A stretch of DNA of 64,000 bases, from NCBI RefSeq assembly GCF_907165205.1, contig NC_058196.1, forward strand, positions 32,592,501 to 32,656,500. The letters are read 5' to 3'. The stretch's first letter is position 1; each line of letters opens with the position of its first letter. The notes under the pieces were generated by a model. It was given only the letters and a program-made list of their open reading frames with translations, did no database searches and was not told the DNA's origin. Of the stretch, positions 48,981 through 59,322 are shown piece after piece. The position numbers and the translations under genes were made by a program. This stretch comes from Coccinella septempunctata (Eukaryota > Arthropoda > Insecta > Coleoptera > Coccinellidae).

Positions 48981-48999
48981 TTTCGAGGATTTAACATAA

Positions 49000-50150
49000 A
49001 ATATCCGGGTTTCTATTGCATGAGATTGGCCGAACTAATTATTTACTATTCAGTGATAGGAACTCGAGCAAGTTTTCAAAAAATTTCCTTCCACTTCGTT
49101 TTGTAGATTCTGTAATGTTTTTTGTCAGTGTAAACCTTCAAATTAAACACTATAAGGTATTTCATTTCGGATCACAATTTAAATAATGAAAGCATTCACG
49201 CGATCATTTATGAGGGTAGATAAAGATTTTATGAATATAGCGTGATTGGTCAATTTCATATTATAAAAGGAAAATATGTTTCAAAAAATTATTATATTTT
49301 TTTTACTGCCAGCTTATTCACGTTGTTTTGAGAAATAAGTACGTGAATGAATATTTGTTATCTTATTGATTAGGTTTTCCGTGAAAAACTGCATAAACAT
49401 CAATCGTGGAAAATGCATTTTCCTATTATCAATGTGTAGTCCAGAAATAGTTCGAATATTTGAGAAGAAAGTTAAACAGAATGTTTCCTATCTTGAACGT
49501 TTTCAGCAAAACTTATATTACTGCATGGAAGTGATTCAAGCATTCAATAAACTGATCACAAAAGTACCTTAGTACTCCCCCACAATTTTTCCTGTCATTT
49601 TGTTATCGATGGAAATCTTGAAGCGAAATTTCAGTATTAGATAGTACTCGATAAGATCTTCAACATGAGGTATCGCAACACCCCTCATCCCCTTTCAAAA
49701 TCAAGGGGTTGTGCTCACCCCCGTTAGGGGGTTGCAGTTACGGGGATGTAAAGAGCGGAAAATTTGTTCCCCTTCGAATCAGAAATTGACGTGTCCGAGT
49801 GATTTTCCACATTCTCATTGCAAAGCCGGAAAATCGGGGTGGATGGTTTGTTTATCGTCTTATCGATGACTGGTAGCCAGGCGCTATATCTACTACAAGA
49901 GGCCCTTTTCTTTGGATCTCGATGGTTTTTATTATGAATTATGTTCTTGAAAACACGTTGTAGTGTCAACCTTTCATGGCATGTTCGTCGAAGGTGGACT
50001 TATTGAAGATTCACGATCTGAAACTTCGTTTTCTCGGTTATGCCCCAGGAAAAAACCTGTAATATCCACATCTACTCGAAGATTGAAGTTGGTGTAACTT
50101 CTCCCACACAGTTTGAAAGTTGATCGCTCTCCGGAGTTAGGAAACCGTCC
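49000..50150. other. Intergenic region upstream of CAP gene B
   Basis: AT-rich sequence without a supported gene. The 68-codon frame at 49366-49572 is not recognised. A short stretch near 49673-49740 has C-rich and G-rich runs (CCCCTCATCCCC, GTTAGGGGGTTG) but no defined structure. Confidence 0.4.
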
Positions 50151-50386
50151 CTTTTTTCTAATTTTGAGCTCGCCGCCTCCGACGCAAAGTCCACATCGGA
50201 CAGCTTGTCCTACGTCAATTAACGGATAACTTTCTATCCCGGAGCCCCCGGCGATATCCCCTGGCGGCTACGGGCCCCATCTCGGCGAGTCACGCGAACG
50301 CTTACGGCGGCGGCGGCGTCGTGTGCGATTGAGAGGCGGCGAGGCGGCCGCCTCCAGTCACGACCGGAAGTTCTCTGGAAGAGGAC
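50150..50386 (+). promoter_or_regulatory. GC/CpG-rich candidate promoter and 5'UTR
   Basis: Between 50150 and 50386 the sequence becomes strongly GC- and CpG-rich (CGGCGGCGGCGGCGTCG, GAGGCGGCGAGGCGGCCG), in sharp contrast with the AT-rich DNA on both sides. It leads directly into the candidate first exon at 50387. An in-frame TGA lies at 50330-50332. Confidence 0.4.
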
Positions 50387-50459
50387 ATGTTTTGGATACT
50401 GCGACGCGCGAAACTCGCTAGTGCCGCTGTGCTGTTGAACAACCTGAACAACAACAATG
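50387..50459 (+). CDS. Candidate first coding exon of an unidentified gene (partial)
   Basis: An ATG in a fair context (GAGGACATG) opens a frame reading MFWILRRAKLASAAVLLNNL followed by Asn residues. It ends at a good donor, ATG|GTAAGG, in phase 1. The N-terminus has a basic then hydrophobic stretch that could be a signal anchor. The exon sits just downstream of a CpG-rich segment, as first exons often do. No downstream exon was found in the remaining 13.5 kb, which is mostly repeats, so the gene would need a long first intron. The antisense frames here (50234-50515) are less convincing. I do not recognise the product. Confidence 0.35.
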
Positions 50460-50519
50460 GTAAGGGGTGGCTTATTTGGTGGATCTTGTCTGGGGGCGGC
50501 TGCATCTAGCCTCATAAAG

Positions 50520-52300
50520 TTTTCAGATTTTTAACAAGAAGAGTTGCTCTTTCAGAATATGTATCACATTTTCATCTACGGTTTGTTTTATTGAAATAAA
50601 ATTTACTCTAACTGTGACTATCGAAAAATTTTCAAAAAAGATGGAATCACTTAAGTTATAGACAAGAACGAACGGCTACAGCGAGCACGATGAAATTTTC
50701 AGATTTTCAACTAGAAGAGTTGCTCTTTCAGAATATGTATCACATTCGAATCTACGATAATTTTTCTGGAAGATACGTGTGCCGAAAGTTGACCTTCGAA
50801 AAGTTCCCGAAAAGATGAGGTCAGTTAACGAAATTACAACACCGAACGGTGGCACCGACCTCGATGAAATTTCGGAATTTATCACTAGAGGAGTTGTTCT
50901 TTCGGAATATGTATCTTGTTTGGATCTACGATGATTTTTCTGGAAGATACACGTGTCAAAAGTTGCCTTTGAAAATTTTCCAAAAAAATGGGGTCATTTA
51001 AAAATTCGTCAAGGCCGAACGGTTGCACTCAACTCGATCAAATTTCGAGAATTGTAAATGGAGGAGTTGTTCTTTCAGAATATGTATCATGTTTGGACCT
51101 ACGATAATTTTTTTGGAAGATATGCGTGCCGAAAGTTGACCTTCGAAAAGTTCCCGAAAAGATGGGGTCAGTTTGAGGAATTACAAAAACGAACGGTAGC
51201 ACCAAGCTCGATGAAATTTCGAAATTTATCACTAGAGGAGCTGATCTTTCAGAATATGTATCACGTTTGGACCTACGATGATTTTTCTGGAAGATACACG
51301 TGTTAAAAGTTGCCTTTGAAAAATTCCAAAAAAATGGGGTCATTTAAAAATTCGTCAAGGCCGAACGGTTGCACTCAACTCGATCAAATTTCGAGAATTG
51401 TAAATGGAGGAGTTGTTCTTTCAGAATATGTATCATGTTTGGACCTACGATAATTTTTTTGGAAGATATGCGTGCCGAAAGTTGACCTTCGAAAAGTTCC
51501 CGAAAAGATGGGGTCAGTTTGAGGAATTACAAAAACGAACGGTAGCACCAAGCTCGATGAAATTTCGAAATTTATCACTAGAGGAGTTGATCTTTCAGAA
51601 TATGTATCACGTTTCCGACCTACGATGATTTTTCTGGAAGATACACGTGTCAAAAGTTGCCTTTGAAAAATTTCCAAAAAGATGGGGTCAGTTAAAAATT
51701 CGTCAATGCCGAACGGTTGCACTCAACTCTATCAAATTTCGAGAATTGTAAATGGAGGAGTTGTTCTTTCAGAATATGTATCATGTTTGGGTCTACGATA
51801 ATTTTATTGGAAGATACGCCTGCCGAAATTTGACCTTCGAAAAGTTCCCGAAAAGATGGGGTCAGTTTGAGGAATTACAAAAACGAACGGTAGCACCAAG
51901 CTCGATGAAATTTCGAAATTTATTACTAGAGGAGATGATCTTTCAGAATATGTATCACGTTTGGACCTACGATGATTTTTCTGGAAGATACACGTGTCAA
52001 AAGTTGCCTTTGAAAAATTCCCGAAAAAATGGGATCATTTAAAAATTCGTCAAGGCCGAACGGTTGCACCCAGCTTGATGAAAATTCGAGATTTATCAAT
52101 GAAGAAGTTCTAATATGTATCACATTTCCATCTACGGTTAGTTTTATTGAGAGAAAAACTACTCTAACGGTGACTATCGAAAAATTTCCAAAAAGATCGA
52201 ATCAATTAAATAATCGTCAAGACCGAACGGCTGCATCGAGCTCCATAAAATTTTCAGATTTTCAACTAGAAGAGTTGCTCTTTCAGAATATTCTTTGAGA
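50520..52300 (+). repeat. Satellite array S1, ~172-174 bp monomer, ~10 copies
   Basis: The landmark TTTCAGAATATGTATCA recurs about every 172 bp from 50552 to 52275. The segments around 51058-51302 and 51404-51648 are almost identical at a 346 bp offset, showing a dimeric higher-order unit. Outer monomers near 50552 and 52105-52275 are more divergent, as expected at array edges. Short open frames inside repeat the same peptide. Confidence 0.9.
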
Positions 52301-53200
52301 AAAATATATCGAAACTTGATTTTTTTTCATCCTCAAATATGATTAAATTTCAACAATTATTGATGTACCTATTTCATATCAACGAACACCTCACAAAATG
52401 TAAGATATAAAATTCTGGCCCTCCCCAAAATCATGCCTGTGGCCACCACACGTGTTTCGCCATCACGACATCATCTTCAGGTAGATGGATTTACACAACA
52501 CGTGTCTGACACATCAGTGCAATATCAAAATTTTCTTCGTGCGATCCCAGACGCGTCCAAAATTGTCGGAATTAACGAACCCTATGTACACAATCCGCAT
52601 TTTAGATCGTATTTCTCGTCGTGAAGCGCCTCTCGCCATTCTCCAAGTTTCGAATAGTTTAAGTGACGATCTGATCTGTTTCGACAAACTTATTTGTGTT
52701 CAAATCGAAGCTTCTTCCCGATCTAGATTAATGTTTTCCCTTTGCCAGACTCACCGATAATCTCCCGGTGAATTCCGGGAAATTTCATCTTCCTCATCGA
52801 ACAGGATAATTGCTTTTTGCACTTTGCGTCCGATCCTATCTGAACTGAATTAGTTTATCGAGTGTGGGAAGTAGGCTTTTTCCTGTCGAGGACTTCGTAC
52901 TGGTTCATTAGGAAAATCATAAAACCTGATTCGTGAAGTCAATTAGGCCACCTCAGACTGGCTTCGAGGAAAATCCGGGTTTCCAGGAACCGTAAGACAA
53001 ATAATACCCAAACCGTTCAAGCCTGAGATAATAGTTCGAAAGCGCCCCCAAATAGAACTTGAATATTAAACGTGGTAATAGTTCTAACCGCAGACGTGTT
53101 GGTCTAATACGAACTTCAGATATGAATCCTTGAGGGATGTATTTGAGAGGATTGGAATTGGGAATGTTTTGGAATTTAAGTAATGAGTATTTAGTGATAA
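52301..53200. other. Spacer between oppositely oriented satellite arrays
   Basis: About 0.9 kb between the plus and minus S1 arrays. Near 52447-52475 it contains CACACGTGTTTCGCCATCAC followed by CATCATCTTCAG, a hairpin-like motif of the kind seen near transposon ends in arthropods. No gene is supported; a 63-codon frame at 52433 covers this motif only. Confidence 0.4.
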
Positions 53201-54090
53201 ATCTGGAAATTTCATGGAGCTCGATGCAGCCGTTCGGTCTTGTAGAATTTTAAACTGAACCCATATTTTTCAGGATTTTTCGAAGGTCAGCTTTCGAGTC
53301 GTTTATCTCTCAATAAAAGTAACCGTAGATGGAAATGTTATACATATTCTGAAAGAGCAACTCCTCTAGTAATTAATCTGAGAATTTCATTCATCTAGGT
53401 GCAACCACTTGGTCTTGACGAATTTTTAATTGAACCCATCTTTTTCAGGATTTTTCAAAGGTCAGCTTTCGAGTCGTTTATCTCTCAATAAAAGTAACCG
53501 TAGATGCAAATGTTATACATATTCTGAAAGAGCAACTCTTCTAGTAATTAATCTGAGAATTTCATTCATCTAGGTGCAACCACTTGGTCTTGACGAATTT
53601 TTAACTGAACCCATCTTTTTCAGGATTTTTCAAAGGTCAGCTTTCGAGTCGTTTATCTCTCAATAAAAGTAACCGTAGATGCAAATGTTATACATATTCT
53701 GAAAGAGCAACTCTTCTAGTAATTAATCTGAGAATTTCATTAATCTAGGTGCAACCACTTGGTCTTGACGAATTTTTAACTGAACCCATCTTTTTCAGGA
53801 TTTTTCGAAGGTCAGCTTTCGAGTCGTTTATCTCTCAATAAAAGTAACCGTAGATGAAAATGTGATACATATTCTGAAAGAGCAACTCTTCTAGTAATTA
53901 ATCTGAGAATTTCATTAATCTAGGTGCAACCACTTGGTCTTGACGAATTTTTAACTGAACCCATCTTTTTCAGGATTTTTCGAAGGTCAGCTTTCGAGTC
54001 GTTTATCTCTCAATAAAAGTAACCGTAGATGAAAATGTGATACATATTCTGAAAGAGCAACTCTTCTAGTAATCAATCTGAGAATTTCAT
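53200..54090 (-). repeat. Satellite array S1, inverted, ~176 bp monomer, 5 copies
   Basis: The landmark ATACATATTCTGAAAGAGCA recurs near 53340, 53516, 53693, 53869 and 54045, with a period of 176-177 bp. It is the reverse complement of the S1 landmark at 1330-1990 and 50520-52300. The central copies are nearly identical. Confidence 0.9.
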
Positions 54091-54099
54091 CGACCTCGT

Positions 54100-55925
54100 T
54101 GCAACAATTCGGACAAAATTTATTTTTGAACAAAACCGAAGGATCAATTTCACGTCCAGATTGATTAATCATAGAATCTTTCTCACTGGGATGTTTCATT
54201 TGTAAATCCGAATAATTCACCAGTGAAAAGCGCCTATTTTCCATTTCTTCTCGACCTATTTTCCGAGCGCAATTGCCCCTTAGAAATTCTTAGGATACCT
54301 CAACCTTTTTCCCACATTTGCATTCAGGCTGGGTTCTGCATTATTGCTTCCTTGATATCGAGCACATCGTCTCGTATGATGGGGCCTGGTGAAAGTGAGA
54401 TTTTCGATTTTGTTCGGTTCTTTTTCTGTTTTCTGGGTTTACGAGGACGGTTTGGGGAGAAATAACGGACCTGGGCCAGGCACATCACACGGTGGAAGCC
54501 TCCTAATGAAAAATGGACGAAAGAATGCCGACAGATCGCTGTTTTATCGATATTGTTGGTGCAAGAAACGCCGAAAAGACGTGAACTTTGGTCGTAGGAT
54601 TTCTAGGCGAGAACCTTATTTCCAAAAAAAAACAGGAGTTTGATAGCTATCAGTTTGTCCTTGGCAACAACTCATTATTGAGTTGTGGCATTAATTTTTC
54701 ATTGTTGATAATACTTTACTACCTTTTCCCATTTTTTCCCCACATTTAATAAGTTTTGACATAAGCAGAACTTAAAAGCGCCTCCATGAAAAACATTGAT
54801 ATAAAAAATCGATAAAATTTATGACCAATGATTTTGATAAATAGTAGAATGACATGATTCATAAATAATTCAAACAATAGACGAATTATTCTGGTGATTC
54901 TAGACTCTACTCATTGAAATTGGCCTAACTTGTGCGATATAGAAATGGACTTGAACTCAATAAGATTGAGTATAACAATTCGTAGAATCTTATCTATACC
55001 TAATCCTTAATGGCGAATTATAAATATATCACTCATATTCCGTTGAATACGCAGAACGATAGTGGCTGTTATTATTTTTGTAATTCGATATTTTTCATAT
55101 TCAGTACAGCACTCCATCAGATATTTGCGAAAGCGATGTAAAGCGGTGCAACTTGGCTAATTTCGAAACTCCAAGTTCATGAATACGCATAGGTTGCCCA
55201 CCCATAAATTCAGCAGAATTCAAATAAGCCAGAAAGCTCTCAAACCGCGAGTTCTTATAACGCCGCAACTTTGCTTTCCATCTAAGTTCCATAATGCTGC
55301 ACCATTAAGTCAATTATATTCAGGAGGTGCTTTACTTTTTAGCCACTAATTTAAATGGAAATACCCAGATCGTTTGGGAAAATTTGTCGTCGACTTTAGT
55401 GTGCCAGGACATTCTGAAAGTACCTGAAATGCGTTCGGAAGTGGTGCTTAGGTTGTATAAACAAGCATTCAGATACTCCACCATCTGTCAAAATTTGGCA
55501 GCTTATTTGATGCGGAACCTTTGTGACTGCCATTCGGCGTTTTCACCTGTAACCTCTAAAAGCTTTTTCCATTCTATCGATTGCGATGGCTTCAATCTAG
55601 ATATGGGAAATGAAAAGAAAAGCCCATTTCTTCAGAATTTAGAATAACTCCATTATTCTCGAATACTAGTTTCCATCAATTATTCCTGAGAAGAATGAAC
55701 TAGCAGCAACTGCTGAAAATCATTAATGAGAATGGGGATATAATCCTCCAGTTCTCTCAGATTTGGAAATAAAATAACGATATTCAATACTTTATGCTGA
55801 TGATTACTGAGAAAATTTGCCAATCACTATTGAACCTCTCTATTGTTTTCTCTTAGTTTATGAACGATAATAGCAATGAAATTCGTCGTCCAGATGTCTG
55901 CAGAATTTGACTGTTGCATTTCCTT
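54100..55925. other. Intergenic, no supported gene
   Basis: The stretch is AT-rich. Reading frames of 80-106 codons at 54223-54643 and 55327-55647 have no recognisable domain and no convincing splice partners. The 55327 frame is the most coding-like of them but I cannot assign it. Confidence 0.35.
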
Positions 55926-55929
55926 GTCC

Positions 55930-56705
55930 TTATTCGCTTTTCATTACAATCTGCAAAGAGATATATCGATCATGATAACGTGTTGAATCGTTTTTTAAAA
56001 TTTTTATACGAAATTTGATTTTTAGCAAATAATTGTTCGTGAAAATGTTAGTAAGAGGATACCTTTTACTCTAGCCTATCACCCTTCTGAGTTTCACGTT
56101 CTTATTCAATCATCATTTCAATCTATATTAAGATACTTTCATCTAGATAACGTGATGAACCGTTTTTTATCATTTTCATAGGAAATTAGCAAATAATTGT
56201 TCATGAAAATGTCAGTAAGAGAATACTTTTTACTCTAGCCTATCACCCTTCTGAGTTTTCACGTTCTTATTCATTCACCATTTCAATCTATATCAAGATA
56301 CTTCCATCTAGATAACGTGATGAACCGTTTTTTCGAATTTTCATACGAAATTTAATTTTGAGCAAATAATTGTACATGAAAATGTTAGTAAGAGGATACT
56401 TTTTACTCCAGCCTACCACCCTTCTGAGTTTTCACGTACTTATACACTCACCATTTCAATCTATATCAAGATATTTTCATTTAGATAACGTGTTAAACCG
56501 TTTTTTCGAATTTTCATACGAAATTTGATTTTTAGCAAATAATTGTTCATGAAAATGTAAGTAAGAGGATACCTTTTACTCTAGCCTATCACTCTTCTGA
56601 GTTTTCACGTTCTTATTCACTCATCATTTCAATCTATATCAAGATATTTTCATCTAGATAACGTGTTGAACCGTTTTTTCGAATTTTCATACGAAGTTTG
56701 ATTTT
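55930..56705. repeat. Second tandem repeat (family S2), ~173 bp unit, about 4.3 copies
   Basis: The landmark TAGCCTATCACCCTTCTGAG (with variants) recurs near 56072, 56236, 56408 and 56582. Spacings are 164, 173 and 173 bp, the first shortened by a deletion. Shared blocks include ATCTAGATAACGTG, AACCGTTTTTT and AGCAAATAATTGTTCATG. It is unrelated in sequence to S1. Confidence 0.85.
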
Positions 56706-56709
56706 CACC

Positions 56710-58200
56710 TTCGTTTTTCGATTCAACCTTCATCGAGATAGCATGGGCTTCAGTCACTTCCATCCGCAGGATGAAGAAATATAAAAAATTTCATTCCTAA
56801 GGGAAAACTCTCAAAATTTAACGTTAAATTTATGCGCAGGATTCTAATCCTTGCTCAGATTAACCTTGATCCTCCTACCCGAGGGAAATAAGATAATTTG
56901 GTGGGACTATGGAAATTGTACAATTAAGTATTCCATAGTGGTATGTACAGTTTTTAATACAGAAACTTTCTGAAAAGGTGTTTCATTACCGAACTGATAT
57001 TTTTGCAAATTCAAAAGTACGAGAGCTAATATTCCAGAACTGGGGGGAAATTTGATGTTTTAAAGGCGTTATAAAATCGAAACGCATTCTTTATATGTCA
57101 GATTGTTGAATAAAATTTGATTACTCAAAGTTTTTGGTCCAAACGATTCTCATTATCATATGCTGCAATAGTGGTAACTTTTCGCACTGGGCATTAAATC
57201 CTCATGCAAATGAAATATTACATTACATTCGTATTGATATTGCAATAGAAGGGTTATGATTTCAATGGGTTTATTTGTTCATGTAACTATGACAAATGGT
57301 AATAAATTCCCTCATTGTATTCAGGACATCCATTGTAATTTCCGAGAGTGGTTATTGTGAGCTCGCTTTTATATCTTTTTTTTTTCGTGATTTGATATCC
57401 AAATGCAGATAGGCAGATTTCACGCTAAATCGAATGTTTGTGTCTGAATTTCCGAGGCAAGTGAATCTATGCAAACTCTCTAGTGCTTGTTGGATCGTAT
57501 TTAATTTTCTGTTGTGATGTTGATCGTGATCTAGTGGACGCCATTTTGCAACAAACGCTGTTTAACAGCGAAACGAAACAAATTATTTCTAGGGGTATAA
57601 ATTTGTCTTCACTGGCTGAAATCGCTTTTCACAACAATTTATTCATCATGAGCTTAATTATGAAAATTTTGGTTAATTATACGTTTACCATTGTTTCAGT
57701 TCTCATGAAGTTTATCCTGGTGCAGCGCCATAAATATTTCATTTCAGCATTACCAGTTGATGAATTGTTCACGTTTTGGTCACGAACATCAACTGTATAA
57801 GGCCCCAAATTTTACATAATGACGACAAGACATATAACTTAATAGAATTCATACTTTCGTGCTCGTGATTTTCATAGGACTGTTAAGAATTTAATTTTGA
57901 CCCAAGCACATTGAAATTTCGGTGTAGGATTCTACAGAGTGAGTGAGGATTGGTGAGACAGGTGGAGCGTAAGGACACTATCCCCCGGTTGAGATGTGTA
58001 ACACTGCACTGTTCGGATGAGGGACAATAATCCCGAAACCGGTCTAGAGTTTTTGTTAGTTTGTTGCAACCTCTCTTTGAAATGTCGTCTCCATTTCTGA
58101 AATATCGATGATTAAGATTGTCAAATACCTACGATTGCTTTCAAAAGGAAAATGTGTCAGCATTTGGTTGTAGCGGCGCCCACTCTCGGCCTTCAATACT
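56710..58200. other. Intergenic, no supported gene
   Basis: This is AT-rich DNA with a 105-codon frame at 57483-57800 that has hydrophobic stretches but no recognised family. Near 57980-58045 there is a motif with CCCCCGGTTGAG and AATCCCGAAACCGGT that resembles terminal hairpins of transposons. Confidence 0.35.
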
Positions 58201-58737
58201 TCCACGATTATTAGCTGGAGAGCTAGTGAACCCTGGGAGTAACGGTCTCCCTGTAAGGTTAGAAATTTGTATACTTACGATTTATGACATGCTAAGAGCA
58301 ATAGCCATGACCTGGCAGGCGTCAGCCCTGCACGTCATCAGCCCCTTTATTTTTTGGACTGTTAAGTAAATTGAGTTTCAAAACTTGTTTCTGTAAATTT
58401 GAAAATTTAATAGGATAAAGTTTATTTATTGTACATCTTAAAAAAAAATTGACAGGCGATTACAATAAGCAGAAGTATATGACAGATCAATTAGAAAACG
58501 TACAGTTGATGAGGTAAAATAAACTTTATCCTGTATACTTAAAATTTTTATATGTTTTCAAGTAAACGTCTCAGAGTAAATATGTACAATGCCAGGTGGT
58601 TTTGAAGAGCATAAGACCTTGACAGGCGAGGGGACAGCTGCTAAGGGCGTGCAAATAAGAAATGTTACATGAACGCATTCAGTAAATGCAATGTATTTTA
58701 TTGGGTTTTATGCAATCTACATTATTTTTAACATTCA

Positions 58738-59273
58738 TTTTCTTCAGCATCATCCGAAATTTCGCTATCACTGTTTTCATCATCATCTGATTCTTCAACA
58801 ATGTTTTCCTCATCTGAAAATAGTAAAAAAAAATATTTTAATGAATCAATAAGGTTGTTAAGAACTAAATATCAAGCTCAATTACATAGGACTGCGTATT
58901 AAATGTTACGGAATAAAATAGTTGTATGTTACCTGAAATGCATTCCTCAGTTTCAGTCGATTGTGCTGTGGCAGTATCAGCAGGTCCTTGTAAAAGTATG
59001 TCGTAGGTATATAGAAGATGGAACCGTATTCCCCTCAAACCAATTAAATTCGTAACGACTATCAATTAAGTTCCAACCGTTATTTTCAGGTGTAAGAATT
59101 GTTGGTTCTTTTAAATTACAATTTCGCCATATATTTGTAATGTAGGCAGTTCTCAATAATTGTTGATGTAGTTCACGTTTGCAGGGTGGTAAATTCGATG
59201 AATCATAGCTTACTACTTTTTTCATAAACACTTTAAGATTATTTGTGTTGTACGTAGCAAGGAACTTTTCATA
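58738..59273 (-). pseudogene. Inverted partial copy of the transposon gene 3' end (left arm)
   Basis: The minus strand repeats the C-terminal part of the gene on the plus strand at 59740-61603: the block before and after RELHQQLLRTAYITNIWRNC, the TATAQSTETEECIS exon end and the acidic last exon ending DDAEENEC. It lacks the 5' half and has no promoter of its own in view. It preserves the uninterrupted target site for the LTR inserted in the other arm. Confidence 0.7.
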
Positions 59274-59322
59274 ACATAATCATGAAGAGGTTGATACAAA
59301 AATAATATACCATACATGCCAA

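Noticed and set aside
50234..50515. Minus-strand 93-codon frame over the CpG-rich segment
   Set aside because: Pro/Arg/Ala-rich shadow with no domain; the plus-strand ATG plus donor is the better reading.
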